Shown piece by piece: positions 22,554 to 33,664 of a stretch of 64,000 bases of DNA; position 1 is the stretch's first letter; every line of letters begins with the position of its first letter. This DNA is from Lingula anatina. Lineage: Eukaryota > Brachiopoda > Lingulata > Lingulida > Lingulidae. Made by a program: the position numbers and the translations under genes. The stretch is taken from the NCBI RefSeq assembly GCF_001039355.2, contig NW_019775753.1, positions 44,921-108,920 of the forward strand. Reading direction: 5' to 3'. Under the pieces are notes generated by a model that ran no database searches, had not been told where the DNA came from, and saw nothing but the letters and a program-made list of their open reading frames with translations.

Positions 22554-23149
22554 GTGTGTGTGTGTGTGTTATTCTTTTGTCTATTGATACCATTCATTAT
22601 TTTTAAAACCAGCAAATAAGACGGTGACGCAATAGATAATGCGCATACTTTGAAAGAAAGGCAATACAGAAAAGAACTCGGTATACAGCCAACTACAGTT
22701 TCAATCCGCCCGGAAATACAGTGTAGTAATCTGTTTCTATGTTCACTTTCAAGTAGTTCTTTATGTTTATTATTCCTAAGTGTTACATTTTGGTCGCTAT
22801 ATTATCCTTGTGTTATCTGTGTAAAATAAACAGTGGCTTATCATGAGCGCGAGAGTAGTATTTGTATTTTCTTTCCATTCCTGATACCCCCTTTACTTTG
22901 GCCTGCGTTCTTTCTGCGTCCTTTGTGCGACCATGAAACTGACATCGCTGTGGTCGTCGATAGGAGGCACAAGCATCGCGTTCGTTGCAAAAAATTAATA
23001 AATGCTCAATGATCGGCAAGTTGTCGGCACGGAAATTATGATAATTATTATAATTAATTTACTCTCAAACAGGACCGTACATGTACTTACGGGACACAGA
23101 AAGGACGCCGTCCAGTGTAAAGTGGGTTTAAAAGGGGCTAAATCGAGCG
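22353..23149. other. Gene-free stretch with TTTA/TTA/TG simple repeats
   Basis: Tandem TTTA, TTA and TG runs at 22501-22569. Nothing else is recognised. Confidence 0.6.
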
Positions 23150-25262
23150 ATTTAACTCAGGACAGACGTGCGTGATTCACGCCCCAGACTCTTGGCGATA
23201 AAGAAGCGGAGCCATCGTTGAGGGTTCATTCCCAATGAAAAACGTTGCTCGATCCCATTCCGCTGGAACTCTTGCTGATTGCAATAAGGCTAGCAAACTC
23301 ATTATCATGTACCTCTATTACTAACTTTTAGCTCGTCCTCACGAATTTCGATATTCAGTTCCACTGATAAACGTGTATTTTTTTAACATTGCATATTTGG
23401 TCAGTATACGTAAAGTGCCCAATATGCTTGTGCATTTAGTAGGGGAGACCGGGGCTAGTTGGCCCAGTTAGACACTTTTGGCCTTGTAGAGCCAACTAGG
23501 AATGAGTTAGAGTAACAGAACCGGTTTTAAAGTAAGGCCCATGAACTAAGCTACGTATGCAACGTCATTATTTTTTCAAATATAATGCCAGATGGCTCAC
23601 AATTTGACAAAAAACGCAGTTGACGTCAAGGGGGCCAACTTGCCCCGCCACGGGGCAAGTTGGCCCAATGGTCGGGGCAAGTTGGCTCCCCTTTACGAAA
23701 ATGAAGTATATATCCCATGTAAACGCCTTGAAATACATTTTTATACATTTTTAATTTATAAAACTGATTTTTGAGTGTCTTTGATGAATAAATAGTTCAA
23801 ATGAGGCAGATTTATTGAGGTTTCAGTACGTCACGTTGTAGGGGGGGTATGTGTTGCAAGAACCAAAATATCTATCAATAAAATAGTTTTGTTTTAATTA
23901 AGAATACATTAATAATGGTATAAATCAGATTTTTAATGAATGAAAACGAATGATAAATTTTCGTTTTAAAAGAAAGTAACAAGTTCAGTTTTAAACCATT
24001 GAGTTTGTTTGAACAATGATCTCTAGCTAGGGAGGGGTGGAAAATCCCCTATATAACACTATAAAAAAGGGGAATTCCCTTTAAAATGAATTGAGGCAAA
24101 ATAAATGTTTTTCTTGGGAAAGTCCAATGGATTTGCTTTTTAATACATACAATCAACAGAACATTTCTTATATAAATTTTCGAAAAGACAATCAGACGGT
24201 AAACACCGGCAAGCTTTGTCAATTTCACCAACTTGTTTATTTCAAACAGCGTTGCGCGCAAAGGATTGTGGGTAACATGAGGGTCCAACTTGCCCCGAGT
24301 CTAGGGGGCCAACTAGCCCCGGGTGCACCTTTTTTATTTTAAAGGATGGCAGCCATTTATGATGCTAGAATGAGCAACGATTATATATCTCTGTGAAACT
24401 TGAAACACTGAGCTTCAGTTTGATGCCCTATACATATATTATATTTCATTAAAAGCCTATGAAAATAGATTTTTAATTCTCTTAAACAAAATTACTTTTA
24501 GGTGCAAAAATCGTTCATTTGGACTCACCGCTAAAGGAAAACTCTTTAACGTACGACACTTCCTTAGTATTGTAGGCTACGGTCACTTTACAAGAGTATG
24601 TGGCCAATTTTTTTACCTCGTAGTTACTTTTTCATATATTGACGGGGGGCCAACTTACCCCGGGGTCCAACTAGCCCCGGTCTCCCCTATTAATGCACTA
24701 GACATATAGGGAAGAATTTAGGCTTCAGAAGATAACTCATAGGCGTTGTCTTCGTCCCTTTGAAATGCACGGTCTTCCATTCTATTTCATTGAAACCAGT
24801 GGATAATATATAGTCTGTAGCGTAGGATGATAAAATTGCCTTGAAGAGTTGGGGGTTGGGTGGGGGGTGTATTTGAAGGCCTACAATCCAAGCAAGTATA
24901 TTATTTGACTTGCCTTTGGTACTAACAGAAGGAAAAGTGTTGGCCACCTGATGACAGGGAGAAGGGAAAGGGCTTACACTTTATAAAGACCCCTTCCCCC
25001 AAAGTTTTTTAATGAACGGATGGTGGGACGAGGACGCTGTTTAAATAACCAGTGACAATCACTGTTCCACTTTCTATTCATTTCACCATAACACTTTTAA
25101 CTCATAGCCCCAGGCTTGTACTTTTATTCAACCAAATCCCAGGTTTCGATACAAATCCAACGTTTTTTATGTTTGAGTGTGTTAGGTGAGACACCATGGA
25201 ATGCGCGGCATTCGGAACATCTACTGCAATGGTTTTCTACCGTCCTTTTAGACGTTTCAATT
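23150..25262. repeat. Inverted segmental duplicate, copy 2 (interrupted)
   Basis: Reverse-complement relative of 14649-15690, split by the 1246-bp element at 23442-24687. The two copies differ by small indels and G-run lengths. No gene. Confidence 0.7.
23442..24687. mobile_element. 1.25-kb TA-flanked element with reiterated CCAACTTGCCCC motifs
   Basis: Termini GGGGAGACCGGGGCTAGTTGG in shortened form GGGGAGACCGGGGCTAGTT and its inverse AACTAGCCCCGGTCTCCCC, with TA at both borders (23440-23441 and 24688-24689). The related segment at 14649-15690 is uninterrupted. Inside, near 23630-23690 and 24285-24325, are repeated blocks of GGGGCAAGTTGG and its complement. The longest frames are about 83 codons with no recognised domain, so it is probably non-autonomous. 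A Tc1/mariner-type target is suggested by TA. Confidence 0.75.
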
Positions 25263-25411
25263 GAGTGTAACGCAAAGCGTCTGCATAAGTGTGTTTGTGT
25301 TACAGTGATGTTTACAGGTAGAGTTCAATAGAAGATGTGTCGAATATTAAATCTACATTGAAAAAGCTATAAGAAAAATACAAGGACACCCGTACGGTCA
25401 TACACGCTCTT

Positions 25412-25412
<1 letters not shown>

Positions 25413-25444
<32 letters not shown>
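25413..25444. repeat. (CA)n microsatellite
   Basis: About 16 CA units; a looser CA-rich tract follows at about 25595-25665. Confidence 0.9.
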
Positions 25445-25448
<4 letters not shown>

Positions 25449-26240
25449 TAGCCTTGTATGTCTCTGCTTTTAATACATCTTTTAAATAACAATGGTTATG
25501 GATTCTTGCTTAAAATATCACTCTCTTCAGTTTTATTAATATTTCTTTTAACAAATGTGCACGTAACAGTATATGCACGGGAATAGGCACGCATACACAT
25601 AAACACACACACGCACACAAACACGCAAACACACAGAGACACAGACACACGCACACCCACACACTATCGCTATACCCCAGTTATATGGTAATGCTTGCAA
25701 TATATCAAGAAAGAAGCTATGGTCATGGAGTCTTGCTTATAAATGTTCCTCTACCAAGGTTCATTGTAAAGGGTATCGGTCAATTTGCTTTAGGAAAATA
25801 CTACCTGCCTGACCGACCAGAAGAGTGATCCACTCCATTACATTATGCAGAGCGTAAAGCGCATATCTAAAAGCAGAAACGGGCTTACTGACAATCAGCA
25901 TGATTTGAGTGCTCGACCCCTCCTTCTCCGTCAATGTAATAAGATTACCGCTGTTGAGACTTGTCGGGGCAAATCAACGGCGGTAAATATCAAAAGGGAC
26001 GATGCTAATGACAGCGGCTATAAAGCTCGGGTGTTCCTTTCATATTCGATGAGTTGAACAAACATCTTGAGGGATTATGTAACAGATTAGAGAAAAATGT
26101 AATGAATAGGTAGATTGAGAGAGGAAGTGATTTAGGCACGTTTTGGGTACTTAGCACTTCCTTGAAGACACCTATCTCCCTCCGTTTGAGTTATCATCAG
26201 CTAATATTTTGAATGCACTCTCAAAATAATTCTTCTTCTC

Positions 26241-26289
<49 letters not shown>

Positions 26290-26799
26290 CTAAGAACTTG
26301 AAATATGTTCAATAAATCTGTCCTTCCATTCTCTCAACTTTTCTTGTGTTGATTTACATTCTCTCTCTCTCTCTCCCTCTCGCTCTCTCTCTTACACACA
26401 CACACACACAAATGCACACACAAACTCACACACGCGCACGCAAAAACACACGCACGCACACACACACACATACACACACAATACCCAACCCTCCTCTCCT
26501 AATAGTTTCAAATATTCAAAAGGTTACCAGAAAAACGTATAGCAAACTGGATGTCACTTAAAATAGCCTGCCTTTCATCGTGCAGTTGTTTAGATACAGT
26601 GAACTTTATCGGCAGCTATTCAAACAAAAACATTGACTATTTTCATACGCTGCCTTTCTTTTTACTGACCATTTGTACAAACATGCACAAACAAGCTAAT
26701 GTTCAGTAAAAAATAATTTTAGAAAAAATAAATAAAACAAATAGGAAAACACCAACAAGACAAGTGAAGGTTGTATATGTCATCACGTTACATAGGCGG
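25445..26799. other. Gene-free stretch with simple repeats
   Basis: (TTA)n at 26241-26288 and CT/CA tracts at 26360-26481. No gene is recognised in the remainder. Confidence 0.6.
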
Positions 26800-27182
26800 T
26801 ATTTGTAAATGAATAAAAATGGAAGAAAATTTGTGTACTTGTAAAAGCAAGAAACTGCGAATTAATGCATCTGTTGTATTTCTATTTGTTCACGACAGTC
26901 ACCTTTTTCACGATTTGTATATAGTGACTACGAGTACTAGTAAATACTACTAATGATTTATATTCTGAACACAATTTGTATATAGTACTCAATTTATCTA
27001 TTATTAGTAGTAGTTTTAAGTAAAGAAGATCCGTTGGCACGAGCGAAAGAGTACCCCGTGACCCTACGTTAACATCCAGTACAGTGCAAGTCCCTTTGAG
27101 AATTAACTTCACAAGCCAATTAATTTAGTCCTGCATTTCAATTAAAAGTCATCCAACTGGCGGACGGCGGGAGGTGGTGGGG

Positions 27183-27420
27183 TGACGTCATGAAATTAAA
27201 TTGACCAATGAGACTTCACAGAGAGCGCAATATCGGGTCTGGCCCGGGGAAAGGCCCCTTGCACGTGCAAGGCAATTACAAACAACAACTTGTTGATGGA
27301 TTAATGGCATTACGCAGATTCCTCCCCATGTAGAACAAGCAAAACAATAAGCGAGCAGACGACAAGTGTTTCATCGGCAGGGAAGACGAAATCTGGAGAG
27401 TTTCAGTGAATTCTTAAGGT
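27183..27420 (+). promoter_or_regulatory. Promoter-like block and possible non-coding first exon (copy 1)
   Basis: In order: CRE TGACGTCA (27183-27190), CCAAT at about 27212, an E-box CACGTG inside the perfect palindrome CCTTGCACGTGCAAGG (27257-27272), then about 145 bp ending TTCTTAAG before a good donor GTAAGAGAG at 27421. The same arrangement is in copy 2. It could be the 5' end of a transcript with a distant coding exon, possibly Osr 21 kb downstream, but nothing in the sequence proves the link. Confidence 0.4.
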
Positions 27421-29220
27421 AAGAGAGTGAACTCGTTGTTAAATAGGTTGTATTTATTTTCAGACCGATTGAATGTTCGACTGTTGATCATTGTTGAATG
27501 ACATTGAATCGAAAAAATGTGAGTCAGTTAGCTGGCGGTTAGTAGAATAGCACCATTAGCCGTGAGAGTGAATTCATCTGTAGAGTCATGAGCTTGCAAC
27601 TCCATTGCTTATTAACTACTTTGAAAAGTGTTTTAAAAAACTGTTAATTGTATAGCCTGGACAACGTACGGCACTGATTATTTTTGGGACTTCTATGAAC
27701 TTAAGGTTTATGTTTTTTGTCTTTTTTTTAATTTAACACGCAACGTTTTTATTTTGTACTTAATGTCCTTTTTCTCATATTTTTTTTCAATTTTCTAAAG
27801 TTGTCAGTTTTTTTAGGCAAAAGCATATGTATTCTCATAATTACAATGACAGCAGGAAATCTTTATTGTGTACAATGTGAATGTGTGAAGATAATAACAA
27901 ATATCAGGTTTCAATAATGCCAGGTTAAGTACGCTTCCTAAACATGATCGTTTTGAGTTCAGCTTTCTAATGATATAGAATACAAGCTGCGAAAACGCGG
28001 TCAGTATTTTTAGACCGTCTAAGTAAACATTTACACCAAAACCAGTCAAAGGCGAAAGGACTGAGGATATGGCCGTTTTTACAAAATGATTTCAGATCGA
28101 AACTCGAGCCTATCTTTAAACGAAATAAAACATTTTTTTTTTCACCCAAGATAAATCAGCAAAAATCACAGATAATTCAGAGTAATCACTAAACCAAGGG
28201 TTAATGTGTTTTACAAGACTGAAACAAATTTATCCCGAATTGAAGAGGTTCAAATTGGTGTAAAAGTCGGGACCAATTTTCAGTCTTGATTCCTGGCGTG
28301 AAACCGCACCTGATTCTGAGACCTCCGTTTATTCCGCTTCATTCGAATTTAACTTCAGCATTGCATCATTCTTCATTTTCAACTTTCGGTTTGGTCAGTC
28401 ACTAATACGTCAAGACAGAGACGAAGAATTCGAATAGATAAAGTCCCGTAAATCACCGCATATAGCTCATGTAATATTTACAACTTAGTTTCATATTTAT
28501 TTTTTTTAAGTTTATGTTTTGTCTTTGGGTTATGATCGTGTGTTATTCACGTTCATGCGAAGTGTAAAGCATCTCTTAATGTGAAATCTAAACACATACT
28601 GGCGGGTATTTAATCCGTCAGTTATAACGAAACGCCACGTTCACCACTACTGTTGGCATTCCCTGGCATGCGAACTTTATTTAGAAAAATTAAAATAGGT
28701 CATTATTTGACATTTAGAATTTACTCTCTGGGCTTTATTGGGATGTGGCAATAACTGACTCTATTATAAATGCAGCTACACGCATTTAGCGTTAATTGAA
28801 CAATCTACGCATACATACATGAACAATTTTAACGTCACGTAAATATACCACTTTTTATTAAAAAAAAAAAAGGTTCACTCGCACATCATAAAATGCGCTG
28901 GAAATATTTTTCACGTGACGGACATGGTTTGGTATGTGAATATAAGAAACCGATACTAACACGCGCAAAAAGGGAAGAATCAAAATATTTACAAATGTGA
29001 AAAAATAATGTGATCTTTATGCACTGACACCAACAATGCTTCACGGTTCTTTTGCTGTGGCGATAACAGTGAGTCAATGCATGAACATTTGCGACATTTT
29101 TTGTCATCATAAAGATAGATCATTTAAAATGCCTGTTTGCACCGAGACTCGCATTTGTATTACGGTCACAGGCAGCCACACTAACCAATGTTTTTGCAAG
29201 CCGTGAACCGGATCGGATTC

Positions 29221-29537
29221 CAGGCCTACCCAACTACCAGACTCGGCACCGAATGATCCTGAATTCATCGGTATATCAGACCACACTACCCGTTTTCAAG
29301 GTGTGAGTCAGTACGCATTTCACAGTACCATACCCCGAAAAAATTTTGAGTGGTGATGCAATACTTTTCAACCCCGCTGAGAATCGTCACTATCACATCG
29401 CGTACTAGGCAAGAGCGGTGTCGCGTCTGATACTGTGAAATGCGTACCGATACACACCTTGAAAACGGGTAGTGTGGTCCGATTTACCGGTGAATTCAGG
29501 ATCATTCGGTGCCGAGTCTGGTAGTTGGGTAGGCCTG
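29221..29537. mobile_element. CAGG-type MITE, full-length copy
   Basis: 317-bp element with imperfect inverted arms of about 105 bp. It starts CAGGCCTACCCAACTACC, ends GGTAGTTGGGTAGGCCTG and is flanked by the direct repeat GATTC (29216-29220 and 29538-29542). Same family as 7839-7958, and the two copies agree on a 5-bp target duplication. Confidence 0.88.
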
Positions 29538-31013
29538 GATTCGTTCTCCATTTAAGCACAATAACCAAATCTTGTTGATTGCATTTTATCTTGCTTGGTC
29601 TTCAGCACTCAGTCATCCAATCTATCCGAACCGCTCCATTGTTAATACCGTGTCGATGCTCTTTCGCTTATGATGCTCCGAATACATCCAAAGATTTACT
29701 TTTAATGCTGTTCTTGAAAAAAAAAACGTCTTTTAAAATGTATTTTTGAAATTATTTTAATGTCTAAAATGTTTTTCTTAGAATTACCATTTTACTATAA
29801 TCAAATATGTACCATCCAGCTTGTAGTTGCAAATGAATATTATTAGCATGAACACGTCTATAAAGACCGGTTCAGAAAATCACAAAAATCATCTCTGGTG
29901 TAAACGAACCCAGTCAAAAGTTGTGAATGATGACATCGGCGAGTTGAACTTAATCGATTCGTTTTTAAGTTGAAAAGGATGAAGAGCCAGTAGCCTTCGG
30001 CCGCCTGGAGATTTTGAACGGGTTGACCACCCACAATCTTCACTCAGCTGCCTGTCAGGGATATTAGCTGGTCGGTATCGTATTCCGGGCCGGGTGTCTC
30101 GGACTATTGTTTTTGACATGTTAACCATTGTTGGGTCTGCCACGGTTAATAACAAGATCTACGGCTGCAATATTAAGATCTACGGCAGGACTGGGAAGCG
30201 AGTGAAGTTCATTGCTCGTTTTATAGTTCTGCTATCTACCTGACATACTTTATTTTTTGGACAATTCTGCAAATTAAAAACCGAAATGAGTTAATAATTT
30301 TAAATCGACGTTATCTTCTATTTTGAAATTTTACCATTAATAAAATTTTTCGTTTCAGTGATTTTAGTAGATGGGGTATTAATGCGCAGAGTTTACGATG
30401 ACTTTACAAGGTTCGCTTATCACTAAGCTGAAAATAATATTGAAAAAACACATATGCATGCATATATAAATGATTAGCAGTATACAAAAAGATAATATAT
30501 TCAAGAACTACTTTTTTCACTTTTAATTGTATTTCAAACATGGGGTTTGATGTTTTAGAGATGGGACGTTTGTTATTGATAAGCATATGCATGAAAAACA
30601 CAAAATGATAATGAAATATTGGGAAAATGATGAAATAATAATAAAGAAAACAGCATTCAAAGCGCAGATCATTTAGTGATTATCAATGCCACTAATATCA
30701 AAGCAAACGGGTATTGTTCTATATGGCAACTTTCTTAATTTCATAAGCTGTTGGAAATTTGACATTTAAAGGAAAATTTCAGCGAATAATGGATAGCAAG
30801 ATATTTTTTCCATGCAAAGTGAAAAACAATCATGCTTTTCGTCAGTTTCCGTTAAATTATGAGGTTGACAAATTCCGGACGCTCGTCTACGCCATTATGG
30901 AAAGAATTCTAAAAGCAATGGCAGTGAACCTCGGCGACGTCCACACTTAGCCGCAGCACCCTGGGTAAAGAAGCTTACAGGGGATGAAGAAAAAAATTAA
31001 CCACCCTGGTTTT

Positions 31014-31043
31014 TATGTACAGACACAGATGTGTCTGTACATA
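31014..31043. repeat. Perfect 30-bp palindrome near a contig join
   Basis: Arms TATGTACAGACACA and TGTGTCTGTACATA around GA. It lies exactly where copy 1 stops matching copy 2, and is followed by a CGTCGC run and a single n. It may be a real element end or an assembly fold-back. Confidence 0.7.
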
Positions 31044-31061
31044 TAGCCATCATCTGCGTCT

Positions 31062-31095
<34 letters not shown>

Positions 31096-31479
31096 NTGTA
31101 TTTGTAAATGGATAAAAATGGAAGAAAGTTTGTGTACTTGTAAAAGCAAGAAACTGCGAATTAATGCATCTGTTGTATTTCTATTTGTTCATGACAGTCA
31201 CCCTTTTCACGATTTGTAGTGACTAAGAGTAAGCCCTAGTAATGATTTATGTACTGAACTCAATTTGTTGTATGTATAGTACTCAATATATCTATTATTA
31301 GTAGTAGAGGTTTTAAGTAAAGAAGATCCGTTGGCACGAGCGAAAGAGTACCCTGCGACCCTACGTTAACATCCAGTACAGTGCAAGTCCCTTTGAGAAT
31401 TAACTTCACAAGCCAATTAATTTAGTCCTGCATTTCAATTAAAAGTCATCCAAGTGGCGGACGGCGGGAGGTGGTGGGG

Positions 31480-31720
31480 TGACGTCATGAAATTAAATTG
31501 ACCAATGAGACTTCACAGAGAGCGCAATATCGGGTCTGGCCCGGGGAAAGGCCCCTTGCACGTGCAAGGCAATTACAAACAACAACTTGTTGATGGATTA
31601 ATGGCATTACGCAGATTCCTCCCCATGTAGAACAAGCAAAACAATAAGCGAGCAGACGACAAGCGTTTCATCGGCAGGGAAGACGAAATCTGGAGAGTTT
31701 CAGTGAAATCTTAAGGTAAG
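31480..31720 (+). promoter_or_regulatory. Promoter-like block, copy 2
   Basis: CRE at 31480-31487, CCAAT near 31502, palindromic E-box at 31554-31569 and a GTAAGAG donor at about 31717. Few differences from copy 1 across this block. Confidence 0.4.
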
Positions 31721-33505
31721 AGAGTGAACGCGTTGTTAAATAGGTTGTATTTATTTTCAGACCGATTGAATGTTCGACTGTTGATCATTGTTGAATGACA
31801 TTGAATCGAAAAAATGTGAGTCAGTTAGCTGGCGGTTAGTAGAATAGCACCATTAGCCGTGAGAGTGAATTCATCTGTAGAGTCATGAGCTTGCAACTCC
31901 ATTGCTTATTAACTACTTTGAAAAGTGTTTTAAAAAACTATTAATTGTATAGCATGGACAACGTACGGCACTGATTATTTTTGGGACTTCTATGAACTTT
32001 TGGTTTATGTTTTTGTCTTTTTTTTTAATTTAACACGCAACGTTTTTATTTTGTACTTGATGTCCTTTTTCTCATTTTTTTTCAATTTTCTAAAGTTGTC
32101 AGTTTTTTTAGGCAAAAGCATATGTATTCTCATAATTACAATGACAGCAGGAAATCTTTATTGTGTACAATGTGAATGTGTGAAGATAATAACAAATATC
32201 AGGTTTCAATAATGCCAGGTTAAGTACGCTTCCTAAACATGATCGTTTTGTGTTCAGCTTTCTAATGATATAGAATACAAGCTGCGAAAACGCGGTCAGT
32301 ATTTTTAGACCGTCTAAGTAAACATTTACACCAAAACCAGTCAAAGGCGAAAGGACTGAGGATATGGCCGTTTTTACAAAATGATTTCAGATCGAAACTC
32401 GAGCCTATCTTTAAACGAAACAAAACATTTTTTTTTCACCCAAGATAAATCATCAAAAATCACAGATAATTCAGAGAAATCACTAAACCAAGGGTTAATG
32501 TGTTTTACAAGACTGAAACAAATTTATCCCGAATAGAAGAGGTTCAAACTGGTGTAAAAGTCGGGACCAATTTTCAGTCTTGATTCCTGTCTTGAAACCG
32601 CACCTGATTCGGAGACCCCCGTTTATTCCGCTTAATTCGAATTTAACTTCAGCATTGCATCATTCTTCATTTTCAACTTTCGGTTTGGTCAGTCACTAAT
32701 ACGTCAAGATAGAGACGAAGAATTCGAATAGATAAAAGTCCCGTAAATCACCGCATATAGCTCATGTAATATTTACAATTTAGTTTCATATTTATTTTTT
32801 TTAAGTTTATGTTTTGTCTTTGGGTTATGATCGTGTGTTATTCACGTTCATGCGAAGTGTAAAGCATCTCTTAATGTGAAATCTAAATACATACTGGCGG
32901 GTATTTAATCCGTCAGTTATAACGAAACGCCACGTTCACCACTACTGTTGGCATTCCCTGGCATGCGAACTTTATTTAGAAAAATTAAAATAGGTCATTA
33001 TTTGACATTTAAAATTTACTCTCTGGGCTTTATTGGGATGTGGCGATAACTGACTCTATTATAAATGTAGCTACACGCATTTAGCGTTGTGTACAATCTA
33101 CGCATACATACATGAACAATTTTAACGTCACGTAAACACACCACTTTTATTTTAAAAAAAAAGGATCACTATCACATCATAAAATGCGCTGGAAATATTT
33201 TTCACGTGACGGACATGGTTTGGTATGTGAATATAAGAAACCGATACTAACACGCGCAAAAAGGGAAGAATCAAAATATTTACAAATGTGAAAAAATAAT
33301 GTGATCTTTATGCACTGACACCAACAATACTTCACGGTTCTTTTGCTGTGGCGATAACAGTGAGTCAATGCATGAACATTTGCGACATTTTTTGTCATCA
33401 AAGATCATTTAAAATGCCTGTTTGCACCGAGACTCGCATTTGTATTACGGTCACAGGCAGCCACACTAACCAATGTTTTTGCAAGCCGTGAACCGGATCG
33501 GATTC

Positions 33506-33664
33506 CAGGCCTACCCAACTACCAGACTCGGCACCGAATGATCCTGAATTCATCGGTATATCAGACCACACTACCCGTTTTCAAGGTGTGAGTCAGTACG
33601 CATTTCACAGTACCATACCCCGAAAAAATTTTGAGTGGTGATGCAATACTTTTCAACCCCGCTG
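33506..33664. mobile_element. CAGG-type MITE, right half deleted
   Basis: Left arm plus part of the interior with left flank GATTC (33501-33505). The right half is missing between short matching bases around CTGA/GATTC. It shows that copy 2 carries a deletion derivative of the insertion intact in copy 1. Confidence 0.8.

Larger units (their letters stand above)
26800..31015. repeat. 4.2-kb direct duplication, copy 1
   Basis: Matches 31099-35131 almost throughout with scattered substitutions and small indels. The main difference is the intact MITE at 29221-29537, of which only the left half remains in copy 2. The copies are separated by a perfect palindrome, a CGTCGC run and a single n at 31096. 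Two haplotypes of one locus placed in tandem is my preferred reading. No coding gene is recognised. Confidence 0.8.

Noticed and set aside
27813-28049. 78-codon minus-strand frame kept in both 4-kb copies (also 32108-32344), and similar pairs at 28886/33177 and 29889/34023.
   Set aside because: The whole 4 kb is nearly identical, so shared open frames carry no evidence of coding selection; no domains.
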